A DNA stretch of 64,000 bases, from assembly GCA_963831155.1 (NCBI GenBank), contig CAWHOY010000005.1:930001-994000 (forward strand), given 5' to 3'. Both the position numbers and the translations under genes were made by a program. Numbering within the stretch: the first letter of the stretch is position 1; each line of letters begins with the position of its first letter. Origin of the DNA: CAVRXQ01 sp963831155. GTDB lineage: Bacteria > Actinomycetota > Acidimicrobiia > Acidimicrobiales > Bog-793. Under the pieces are notes generated by a model. It was not told the DNA's origin. It made no database searches and saw only the letters and a list, made by a program, of their open reading frames with translations. Of this stretch, positions 26,308-34,206 are shown piece by piece.

Positions 26308-27353
26308 TCAGCCCTTCGCCGGCCTTGAATTTGGGTCCGCAGACGGTGCGTCGTCCCAAGCACCTTCTTCGACAGGAGAGCGGCCGATGAGTGGCCGCCA
26401 CCACGACTCGTTGTCCCGATACCAGGCGACGGTCTCTTTCAGCCCCGTGTCGAAGGTCGTCTCGGCGCGCCATCCGAGCTCGTCGCGGATCTTCGTCGAG
26501 TCGAGCAAATAGCGGCGGTCGTGACCGGGACGGTCAGGAACGATCGTCTTCAGAGACGGCGGAGCTCCGACGGCTGTGAGGACGGCGTCGGCGACCTGGT
26601 CGATCGATGCTTCAAATCCCGAACCGACGTTGTAAGTCTCGCCGACGCGCCCCGCGCAAGTACCGCCTCGATCGCCGCGCAGTGGTCTTCGACGTGCAGC
26701 CACTCGCGGCGGTTCTCGACCGAGGCGTACATCGGAAGCGGTTCACCGACGATTGCCCGCGTGATGAACAGCGGAATCACTTTTTCTGGGAACTGATACG
26801 GCCCGTAGTTGTTGCAGCAGTTCGTGATCGTGATCGGAAGTCCGAACGTCTCGCCGTATGAGCGCACGACGTGATCGGATCCGGCTTTCGACGCGTTGTA
26901 CGGCGTGCGCGGCCGGTACGGCGACTCTTCGGAGAAAGACTCTGGGCTGTCGAGAGCGAGGTCGCCGTAGACCTCGCACGTCGAGATGTGATGGAAGCGT
27001 TCGACTCCGACCCGCCTCGCCGCCTCGCAGAGCTGCTGGGTGGCAAGCACGTTCGTGCGGAAAAAGCGCGCTGGATCCAACACCGCAAGGCTGTTGTGGG
27101 ACTCTGCGGCGAAATTGACGATGGTCGTGATCTGTTCGGACGCCAGGATCTCCTCGGCGAGATCCAAGTCACCGATGTCGCCGTGGACGAACCTCACCCC
27201 CGCGGTCTGTTCGAGTGGCTCAAGGCTGAAGCGGTTTCCCGCGTACGTCAGAGAGTCGAGCACGACGACATGATCGTCGGGTCGTGTCCCTTTCAGGTAT
27301 CGAACGAAGTTCGAGCCGATGAAACCGGCACCGCCGGTGACGAGGAGTCGCAT
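26308..27353 (-). pseudogene. rmlB: dTDP-glucose 4,6-dehydratase, broken by a one-base frameshift
   Basis: Oxidises and dehydrates dTDP-glucose to the 4-keto-6-deoxy intermediate for rhamnose. The N-terminal part reads GGAGFIG (7-13), NFAAESHNS, STCEVYGD (124-131), YNASK (152-156) and NCCNNYGPYQ in one frame as far as AAIEAVLARG. The rest, RVGETYNVGSG and RPGHDRRYLLD, is only found in the next frame. The switch is at the C run 26650-26653; adding one base gives 348 codons, a normal length. The catalytic TDE motif of most RmlB enzymes is TCE here. As with the phosphomannomutase gene, a lost base in the assembly is likelier than a true null, since rmlD and wbbL downstream are intact. Confidence 0.87.
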
Positions 27354-27400
27354 CGATCCAAGGGTACTGACCTGTGAAGACCGAATCCCGACCTATCGCC

Positions 27401-28153
27401 TCAGCGCCCGCGCAGATGGACGACGTCAGCCGCTTCGAGCCGCACAACTCCCTCATCTGATTCGACCAGCAGGCGCCCGTCTTCCGAGAGTCCGACCGCA
27501 CGACCGGCGAACTGAGACGACGCCGTCGTCACCTGAACGAGTCGTCCGATCGTCTCGCACCGCCCGGCGTACTCGCGAACGACGTCCGCCGGTGCCCCAG
27601 GGGTGGCGATCGTCGAATAGCGGTCGTCCACTTTCGAAAGGAACGCCGCGAGCACCTCGTCCCGATCGATCGGTCGGCCGGCGATCTCGGCGAGGCCGAT
27701 CGGCTCGATCGCCGCGTCCTGCAGTCCCGGTCTCGTCGCGGACCACTCGAGGTTGACGCCGAGACCGACGACGAGCGCCGGCCGCTCGTCAGGGCCGTCG
27801 ACGAATTCGGCGAGCACCCCGCCAACTTTGCGATCGGCGTGTACGAGGTCGTTCGGCCACTTGCAGCCGATCTGGGATCCGGCGAACTCACCCGTCGCGT
27901 CGGACGCCGCGAGCGACACGAGCATCGGGATAGCAAACATCTCGTTCGGTGCAAGCAGAGGACGAAAAAGCAGCGAACACAAAAGCGCCTCGCCTCGGTT
28001 CGCCACCCATGCTCGGCCGAGTCGGCCACGCCCGGCGCTTTGTTCGTCGGCGACGGCCACGAGGCCTTCCGGCGCGCCGTTCTCAGCCTGCTCGGAGACA
28101 TATCGATTCGTCGAGTCGACGACGTCGAATCGGATGACATTCGAGAACGTCAT
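27401..28153 (-). CDS. birA: Biotin-protein ligase, class I without DNA-binding domain
   Basis: 250-residue ligase that activates biotin as biotinyl-AMP and attaches it to the Lys of carboxylase carrier domains. It has DSTNRYV (13-19), the biotinyl-adenylate loop GRGRLGR (41-47), KWPNDL (98-103) and the KVGGVLAE segment with catalytic Lys near 109. An SH3-like C-terminal domain follows. The helix-turn-helix of regulatory BirA is missing. I chose the ATG at 28153; an upstream in-frame ATG would add 53 residues without family resemblance. It is divergent from the biotin carboxylase gene at 28254 across 100 bases, an enzyme-substrate pair. Confidence 0.92.
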   Translation of the reverse strand: MTFSNVIRFDVVDSTNRYVSEQAENGAPEGLVAVADEQSAGRGRLGRAWVANRGEALLCSLLFRPLLAPNEMFAIPMLVSLAASDATGEFAGSQIGCKWPNDLVHADRKVGGVLAEFVDGPDERPALVVGLGVNLEWSATRPGLQDAAIEPIGLAEIAGRPIDRDEVLAAFLSKVDDRYSTIATPGAPADVVREYAGRCETIGRLVQVTTASSQFAGRAVGLSEDGRLLVESDEGVVRLEAADVVHLRGR

Positions 28154-28253
28154 GAGGCTCGAAGTAGCCTGCCCGCCTGAACGAGAGAGGGTCGTCGCGC
28201 CTTCGTCTGACAGCTCAAAACCTGCACATCCGCACGATACGACGGAGCATTGC

Positions 28254-29996
28254 GTGTTCGAAAAGGTTCTCATCGCGAACCGAGCCGAGATCGCGGTCAG
28301 GGTCGCGCGCACGTGTCGCGAGCTCGGGGTCGCCTCGGCGGCTGTCTATTCCGACGCCGACCGCGATGCGCTGCACGTCCGATTCTGTGATGAGGCCTAC
28401 GCCCTCGGGCCCGGCGGTCCTGTAGATACGTACCTGAACATCGACGCGCTCGTCGACGCGATCCGCCGGTCTGGCGCGGACGCGGTGCATCCGGGTTACG
28501 GCTTCCTTTCAGAGAACGCCGACTTTGCCCGTGCCGTCGCCTCGGCCGGAGCGACTTTCGTCGGCCCCCGCCCCGAGGCGATCGAACAGATGGGTTCGAA
28601 GATCACCGCCCGCGCGGCGGCCGAGCACGTGAACGTTGCTCGTGTTCCCGGCCGCAACGAACCGGTCAAGTCAACGAAAGACGTCGCCGATTTTGCGGTC
28701 GAACACGGCTTCCCGATCGCAATCAAGGCGTCGTACGGCGGCGGCGGTCGCGGCATGAAGGTCGTCACCGGACCCGAAGAGATCGAAGCGACGCTCGCTT
28801 CTGCACAGCGCGAGGCCGAAGCGGCGTTCGGCCGCGGCGAGGTGTACCTCGAGCGTTACCTCTCCTGGCCCCGCCACATCGAGATGCAAATCGTTGCCGA
28901 CCGACACGGGAACGCGGTGTTCCTCGGTGAGCGCGACTGCTCGAGCCAACGCCGCCACCAAAAGCTCGTCGAGGAGACCCCGGCGGCGTTATTGGATGAC
29001 GCGGTGAGGACGGCGATGGGAGAGGCCGCGCTCCGACTCGCGACGGCTTGCCAGTACGAGGGAGCGGGGACCGTCGAGTTCTTATACGAGGACGGGCGCT
29101 TCTACTTCTTGGAGATGAACACGAGGTTGCAAGTCGAACATCCCGTCACCGAGTTCGTGACCGGGATCGACCTCGTCGCGACGCAGCTGCGGATCGCCGC
29201 CGGCGAGACGCTCGGTTTCTCGCAGGGCGATGTCGAGCTCCACGGGCACGCCATCGAATGCCGACTAAATGGGGAGGATCCCGCCCGGGGAGCATTCCTG
29301 CCGAGTCCGGGATCGATCAAGCGATTCCGCCAAGCGGGCGGCTTCGGCGTGCGTACCGACGCGGGCTACGAACAAGGCGACGTCGTCAGCCCCGACTACG
29401 ACAACCTGATCGCAAAGCTCATCACCTGGGGCGAGAACCGCGAGGACGCCCGCCGGCGCATGTTGCGCGCGCTCTCGGAGACGGTGATCGAAGGTGTCGC
29501 GACGACGATCCCGGCCCTCATTGCGATCCTGACGAACGAGGACTTCATCGCCGGCACACACTCCACCCGGCTCGTCGAAGAACGACTCGACCTGTCGCAC
29601 ATCGAGCCGGTCCCCCACGATGGAGCGCCCGGCCCGGACGGAACGGTTCTCCGCACCGTCGACGCCGAGGTCGACGGCCGCCGCTACGCGGTGCGGCTGT
29701 TCGTTCCCGAGCGCGCTGGATCCTCCCGTACCGCGGCGGCGCGACGACGTCACGCCCACGGCTCGGCCGCCGCCTCGGACGGCACCGTGACCGCACCGAT
29801 GCAGGGCACGATCACTGACGTGCGCGTCACCGTCGGCGATACCGTCGAGGTCGGAACGATCATCTGCGTACTCGAGGCGATGAAGATGGAGAACCCGATC
29901 CGGGCGACGACCGCCGGAGTGATCCGCGACCTGCGGGTGGCGCGCGGTGACGCGCTCGGCCCTGGGGATCTGATCGCGGTGATCGTGGAGTCATGA
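28254..29996 (+). CDS. Acetyl/propionyl-CoA carboxylase alpha subunit (biotin carboxylase plus carrier)
   Basis: 580 residues: a biotin carboxylase domain (IANRAEIAVRV near 8-18, ATP loop GGGGRGMK near 162-169, EMNTRLQVEHPVTE) covering about 1-445, a linker, and a C-terminal biotinyl domain with the acceptor Lys in EAMKME (Lys near 544). It carboxylates the biotin that a separate carboxyltransferase beta subunit, not in this window, uses on acetyl- or propionyl-CoA. The frame is open upstream for 167 codons, but the GTG at 28254 follows GGAG by six bases and starts at the conserved FEKVLIANR. Its stop overlaps the M20 gene. Confidence 0.93.
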   Translation: MFEKVLIANRAEIAVRVARTCRELGVASAAVYSDADRDALHVRFCDEAYALGPGGPVDTYLNIDALVDAIRRSGADAVHPGYGFLSENADFARAVASAGATFVGPRPEAIEQMGSKITARAAAEHVNVARVPGRNEPVKSTKDVADFAVEHGFPIAIKASYGGGGRGMKVVTGPEEIEATLASAQREAEAAFGRGEVYLERYLSWPRHIEMQIVADRHGNAVFLGERDCSSQRRHQKLVEETPAALLDDAVRTAMGEAALRLATACQYEGAGTVEFLYEDGRFYFLEMNTRLQVEHPVTEFVTGIDLVATQLRIAAGETLGFSQGDVELHGHAIECRLNGEDPARGAFLPSPGSIKRFRQAGGFGVRTDAGYEQGDVVSPDYDNLIAKLITWGENREDARRRMLRALSETVIEGVATTIPALIAILTNEDFIAGTHSTRLVEERLDLSHIEPVPHDGAPGPDGTVLRTVDAEVDGRRYAVRLFVPERAGSSRTAAARRRHAHGSAAASDGTVTAPMQGTITDVRVTVGDTVEVGTIICVLEAMKMENPIRATTAGVIRDLRVARGDALGPGDLIAVIVES

Positions 29997-31174
29997 GCGC
30001 GACCTCGACTGACTCGTTGAAAAAGCGCGCGAGCGCTGGAGTGGACGCGACATCTGACCGCCTCGTCGCGATCTCACACGAGATCCACGCCCACCCGGAG
30101 CTCGGCTTCGAAGAGGAACTCGCGTCCCACTGGTGCGCCGACGAGCTCGCCCGCGCCGGCTTCGACGTCACCTTTGGGGTCGGCGGGCTCGATACGGCCT
30201 TTTCGGCGTCGATCGGCTCGGGAACCACAGAGATCGGCATCTGCTGCGAGTACGACGCGCTCCCCCAGGTCGGCCACGCCTGCGGCCACAACGTCATCGC
30301 CGCGGCGGGCGTCGGTGCCGGCGTCGCGCTCTCAGAGATCGCCGACGACCTCGGCATCACGGTACGCGTGCTCGGCACGCCCGCCGAAGAAGGCGGCGGC
30401 GGCAAGATTCTGATGCTCGAGGCGGGGGTCTTCGACGGCCTCGGCGCGGCGATGATGGTCCACCCTGCGCCCTCGGAGCTCGTCCAGATGCCCGTCCGCG
30501 CGGTCTCGCATCTCATCGTCCGCTTCCACGGCAAAGAGGCGCACGCGTCGGGCTTTCCCGAACTCGGCATCAACGCCGCCGACGCCTTGACGATCGCCCA
30601 GGTCGCCGTCGGCCTCTTGCGCCAGCATGCGAAACGCGACGACCAGGTGCACGGCATCGTGACGAACGGCGGCGCCGCTCCGAACATCATTCCCGGACTG
30701 ACCGAAGCCTCGTATTACGTGCGGTCGCGATCCCTGGACGGGCTGAAGGACTGGGAGCCGCGCGTGCTGGCGTGCTTCGAAGCGGGCGCGCTCGCAACCG
30801 GAGCGACCGTCGAGTTCGTTCCCGGCGGCCCCACGTACTCAGAGTTCCGCACCGACGGTGCGATCGCTGAGCTCTACCGGCACAACGCTCTCGAACTCGG
30901 GCGAACCTTCGCTGCCGACCTCGAGCACGCGCTCGTCGCCTCCACCGACATGGCGAACGTCTCGCTCGCGCTCCCCTCGATCCACCCGACGCTCGACGTC
31001 GGCGCCAAGGGCGCAGTCAACCATCAGCCCGAATTCGCGGCGTATTGCGCGACGCCGACCGCCGACAAGGCGCTCCTCGACGGCGCGAAGGCGATGGCGT
31101 GGACGGTGATCGACCTCGCAACCGATGAAGCAGAGCGGCAGCGCTTGAGCGCGGCGAGTTTTCGGCGCAGCTGA
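29993..31174 (+). CDS. M20-family amidohydrolase (PM20D/AbgB-like)
   Basis: 393-residue cytosolic metal-dependent hydrolase of the M20D type. It has the HEIHAHPELGFEE opening (29-41), CEYDALPQVGHACGHN with metal ligands near 83-98, GTPAEEGGGGK near 121-131 and HGKEAHAS near 176-183. Such enzymes cleave N-acyl or peptide-like amide bonds; examples act on p-aminobenzoyl-glutamate, acyl amino acids or dipeptides. The substrate is not evident. Translationally coupled to the carboxylase by an ATGA at 29993-29996 and followed by a strong hairpin, so the two form a short operon. Confidence 0.82.
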   Translation: MSATSTDSLKKRASAGVDATSDRLVAISHEIHAHPELGFEEELASHWCADELARAGFDVTFGVGGLDTAFSASIGSGTTEIGICCEYDALPQVGHACGHNVIAAAGVGAGVALSEIADDLGITVRVLGTPAEEGGGGKILMLEAGVFDGLGAAMMVHPAPSELVQMPVRAVSHLIVRFHGKEAHASGFPELGINAADALTIAQVAVGLLRQHAKRDDQVHGIVTNGGAAPNIIPGLTEASYYVRSRSLDGLKDWEPRVLACFEAGALATGATVEFVPGGPTYSEFRTDGAIAELYRHNALELGRTFAADLEHALVASTDMANVSLALPSIHPTLDVGAKGAVNHQPEFAAYCATPTADKALLDGAKAMAWTVIDLATDEAERQRLSAASFRRS

Positions 31175-31177
31175 ACC

Positions 31178-31202
31178 CCTCGCGTCCTCAATGGACGCGA
31201 GG
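31178..31202 (+). terminator. Perfect 10-bp hairpin after the carboxylase-M20 operon
   Basis: CCTCGCGTCC (31178-31187) and GGACGCGAGG (31193-31202) are perfect inverted repeats around the loop TCAAT. The structure begins four bases past the M20 stop and ends 22 bases before the LLM gene start. No U run follows, as in many high-GC terminators. It may alternatively dampen read-through into the downstream gene. Confidence 0.65.
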
Positions 31203-31224
31203 TCCTGAACAAACGGAGTGTGCG

Positions 31225-32097
31225 ATGGAACTCGGGCTACACGTGTCAAATTTCAGCTGGCCAGGCGGCGCAGCGGAACTCGGCGACAAGGTCGGCCAGG
31301 TCGCCGTCGCCGCGGAAGCCGCCGGATTTGATCGCATCAGCGTCATGGATCACGTCTGGCAGATCGTCATGATCGGCCCGCCCGAGCTCGAGATGCTCGA
31401 GTCGTACACCACCTTGGGATTCATCGCGGCGCGGACGTCGCGCATCCGTCTGCTCGCGCTCGTGACGGGCGTCGTCTACCGCGAACCCGGGCTGTTGGCG
31501 AAGATCGTCACCACCCTCGACGTCCTCTCGGGTGGACGCGCGATCCTCGGCATCGGCGCCGCATGGAACGTGGATGAGGCGCGCGGCCTCGGTCTGCCGT
31601 TCTTCCCGGTTGCAGATCGCTTCGAGCGCCTCGAGGAGGCACTGCAGATCTGCCTGCAGATGTGGAGCGGGGACGACAGCTCGTACCAGAGCAAGCACTA
31701 CCGGCTGGAAAGGACCCTCAACTCACCACAGGCGCTCTCGCGTCCTCACCCGCCGATCCTGATCGGTGGCTCGGGCGAACAAAAGACTCTCCGCCTCGTC
31801 GCACGCTACGCGCAGGCTTGCAACCTCTTTGGAGGAGGAGACCTCGAACACAAACTCGACGTCCTACGCGAGCACTGCGCGAGGGAAGGTCGCGACTACG
31901 ACGAGATCGAAAAGACCGTGCTCTTCAACTTCGACGTCGGCGAGAACGGCGAACGCGTCGATGAAACCTTGGAGCAGCTGCAGCGATTGGCAGAGATGGG
32001 ATTCTCCGTCGCGCACGGCGGCGTCAAAGAAGTCTCGACGATTTCGCCATTAGAGATCATCGGCGAGCGGATCGTGCCAGTCGCCGCCCAGTTTTGA
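31225..32097 (+). CDS. LLM-class F420-dependent oxidoreductase
   Basis: 290-residue TIM-barrel protein of the luciferase-like monooxygenase superfamily, F420-dependent branch. It begins MELGLHVSNFSWPGG, and has SVMDHVWQ (35-42), ARTSRIRLLALVTG and the LDVLSGGRAILGIGAAW strand that binds the deazaflavin. The C-terminal part lists PPILIGGSGEQKTLRLVARYA, usual for the family. Reduced F420 would deliver hydride to an unknown substrate. CofD and CofE elsewhere in the window support F420 use. The ribosome-binding site is CGGAG ahead of the ATG. The gene is convergent with the rhodanese-ThiF gene, 18 bases apart. Confidence 0.85.
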   Translation: MELGLHVSNFSWPGGAAELGDKVGQVAVAAEAAGFDRISVMDHVWQIVMIGPPELEMLESYTTLGFIAARTSRIRLLALVTGVVYREPGLLAKIVTTLDVLSGGRAILGIGAAWNVDEARGLGLPFFPVADRFERLEEALQICLQMWSGDDSSYQSKHYRLERTLNSPQALSRPHPPILIGGSGEQKTLRLVARYAQACNLFGGGDLEHKLDVLREHCAREGRDYDEIEKTVLFNFDVGENGERVDETLEQLQRLAEMGFSVAHGGVKEVSTISPLEIIGERIVPVAAQF

Positions 32098-32115
32098 CGC
32101 GGCGCTGCGGAACAC

Positions 32116-33291
32116 TCAGCGGCGCGCGGCCGACTCTTTCGGATGCGGCATGCACAGCTCGTCGTACTCGGCGATGACGATCTCGCCCGCGTCGTCGCCG
32201 CACGCCGGGCACGCGGGGTCACGTCTGAACTGGAACGTCCGCATGTCCTCGGTCAGCGCGTCGTAGGAGAGGAGCTTTCCGACGAGCGGCTCTCCGATTC
32301 CGACGATCATCTTGATCGCCTCCACGGCCTGGATCGAGCCGATGATGCCCGGCAGAACGCCGAGCACGCCCGCCTCGGAGCACGACGGCGCGAGTTCCGC
32401 CGGCGGGGGCTCGGGGAATAGGCACCGGTAGCAGGGTCCGACGTACGGGTGGAAGACGGTCGCCTGGCCCTCGAAGCGGAAGATAGAACCGTGGACGACC
32501 GGCACGCGGGTGAGCAGTGACGCGTCGTTGACGAGGTAGCGCGTCGGAAAATTGTCCGTGCCGTCGACGACGAGGTCATAGCGGGACAACAGGTCGACGA
32601 CGTTGTCCGCGCCGAGCCGCACGTCGTGGACGACGACGTTGACGTCGGGATTGAGGGCGCTCAGCGTGCGCTTCGCGGAGTCGACCTTGCGATCGCCGAT
32701 GCGGTCAGAGTTGTGGAGGATCTGACGCTGCAGATTGGAAGCGTCGACGACGTCCATGTCGACGATGCCGATCGTTCCCACCCCCGCCGCGGCGAGGTAG
32801 ATCGCGGCCGGTGAGCCGAGCCCGCCGGCACCGAGCACGAGGACACGCGACGCGAGGAGCTTTTGCTGACCCTCGACGCCGATCTCGGGCAATAACAGAT
32901 GGCGCTGATAGCGCTCGCGCTGGGAGTGATCGAGCACCTTCGGCACCGACCACCGGCGCCCCTCGTCCTTCCAGCGGTTGAAGCCGCCGCTCATCGAGAC
33001 GACGTCGCGATAGCCGAGTTCGCCGAGGGTTTTCGCCGCGAGAGCCGAGCGGGTACCGCCGGCGCAGTAGACGACGATCGGACGCTCCTTGTCGGGGATG
33101 CGCCCTTCGACTTGCAATTCGAGCATGCCGCGGGGCAGGTGGACGGCCCCGTCGAGCGCGCCGGCGGCGTACTCGTCAGGTTCCCGCACGTCGAGGAGGA
33201 CGGCGTCGTCTCCGCGCTCGGCGACATCGGCGGGCGTCGCCTCGCGGATCTGCGCTTTCACGTCGCCGAGCAAGTCACGGAAGTTGGTCAC
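32116..33291 (-). CDS. Rhodanese-ThiF/MoeB fusion adenylyltransferase
   Basis: 391 residues with the rhodanese domain first (about 10-110, active-site Cys in YCAGGTRS near 75) and the E1-like adenylating domain after it (125-391). The second part has RYQRHLLLPEIG, the ATP motif LGAGGLGSP (152-160), DMDVVDASNLQRQ, VDGTDNFPTRYL, and zinc-site cysteines in CYRCL and CPAC. It would adenylate and then sulfurate the C-terminus of a ThiS/MoaD-like carrier for molybdopterin, thiamine or cysteine synthesis. The better-known MoeZ proteins have the opposite domain order. GTG start at 33291. No carrier-protein gene lies next to it. Confidence 0.87.
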   Translation of the reverse strand: MTNFRDLLGDVKAQIREATPADVAERGDDAVLLDVREPDEYAAGALDGAVHLPRGMLELQVEGRIPDKERPIVVYCAGGTRSALAAKTLGELGYRDVVSMSGGFNRWKDEGRRWSVPKVLDHSQRERYQRHLLLPEIGVEGQQKLLASRVLVLGAGGLGSPAAIYLAAAGVGTIGIVDMDVVDASNLQRQILHNSDRIGDRKVDSAKRTLSALNPDVNVVVHDVRLGADNVVDLLSRYDLVVDGTDNFPTRYLVNDASLLTRVPVVHGSIFRFEGQATVFHPYVGPCYRCLFPEPPPAELAPSCSEAGVLGVLPGIIGSIQAVEAIKMIVGIGEPLVGKLLSYDALTEDMRTFQFRRDPACPACGDDAGEIVIAEYDELCMPHPKESAARR

Positions 33292-33401
33292 ATTCGCACC
33301 CCGCGCTCCCGCGTTAGGCCGAAAAGGGAGCGTTCGCCAATTGAAACACTACCGATCCAGTCGACATTCCCGGGACCTGGGCCGAGCGGCGGGATCGTGG
33401 A

Positions 33402-33947
33402 TCATGTCGACGGTTTCGTGGTCCCCAGGAAATTGAGGCGGATCGAGCCGTGAGAGCAGACCGACGTCGGCGGTCGGATGAGTCCCTCGACGCTGCCGGT
33501 CGTGCCGGGCAGCGTGACGCGCACCGCGAACGCCGGCGGCTCGCACGGTCCGCCGGGATGGTCCTCACCGGGCCCGGGAACGTCGGGCGAGAAACGTGCC
33601 TCGGACCACGCCGAGATGCCAGGCTTCAAGCTGATCACGGCGGCGTTGCAGTTCGCGCAGCCGATCGTGACTTTGGTCGGCAGATGCGCGCCGTCCTTGC
33701 CGATCAACACGAGTCGCGGCAACCCCCCAGTGCGACAGTTCTCAGACGACTCGTTTTTCACTCGCAGTACGTACGACGTCTGTCCGGCACCTTGGCTGCC
33801 GCGCACCACGCCGAACGAGACGGCGACATCGGAGTCTGAGCACGGCGAAAGCCGCGGCGGACGCGGCGTCGCGCCGGCGGCGATTGCGGACGCGGCGAGC
33901 AAGCCCAACAGCAGTGCGAATCCGATCGCGATCCGCACTGTTCTCAT
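33402..33947 (-). CDS. Secreted DUF4232-like protein
   Basis: 181 residues. A clear signal peptide (basic MRTVR, hydrophobic core about 6-23, cleavage near AAGA-TP) is followed by a beta-sandwich-like domain of the DUF4232 type. Cysteines occur at PCSDSD, ENCRTGG, GCANC, GGPCEPP and VCSHG, enough for disulfides outside the cell. The G-L-P-x-L pattern after the first conserved strands matches family members in actinobacteria. Function is unknown. It lies between a small membrane protein and the rhodanese-ThiF gene on the same strand. No lipobox Cys follows the signal, so it is probably released or cell-wall associated. Confidence 0.65.
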   Translation of the reverse strand: MRTVRIAIGFALLLGLLAASAIAAGATPRPPRLSPCSDSDVAVSFGVVRGSQGAGQTSYVLRVKNESSENCRTGGLPRLVLIGKDGAHLPTKVTIGCANCNAAVISLKPGISAWSEARFSPDVPGPGEDHPGGPCEPPAFAVRVTLPGTTGSVEGLIRPPTSVCSHGSIRLNFLGTTKPST

Positions 33948-33987
33948 TTCCCGAGCGTACCTGCGCGATCTTTCACACCGACATCGC

Positions 33988-34206
33988 CTAGGACTCTGCC
34001 TGCCTCCGTCCCCGATACACCGATGCGCCCAACACGATCACGACGAGTCCGATTAGGTAGGCGAACCCCGCGCCCGCGTCATGGCGCAACAAGAGCGCGC
34101 CACCGATGATGACGAGCACGCCGACGAAGATCTCCGGCGTGTCACCGATCAGGAAATTGAACCAGAACATTCCAAAGGCGCGCAGCACGCGCTTGACCGC
34201 GCTCAC
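33988..34206 (-). CDS. Small two-helix membrane protein
   Basis: 72 residues, no family recognised. After a basic amphipathic start (MSAVKRVLRAF) come two hydrophobic segments, about 26-40 and 45-61, with HDAG between them and a basic, polar tail. The GTG start overlaps the stop of the upstream polytopic membrane protein (34203-34206), so the two are translationally coupled. The N-terminal FWFNFLIGDTPEIFVG resembles a segment repeated in many small actinobacterial membrane proteins that partner transporters. A subunit or accessory role is inference. Confidence 0.6.
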   Translation of the reverse strand: MSAVKRVLRAFGMFWFNFLIGDTPEIFVGVLVIIGGALLLRHDAGAGFAYLIGLVVIVLGASVYRGRRQAES

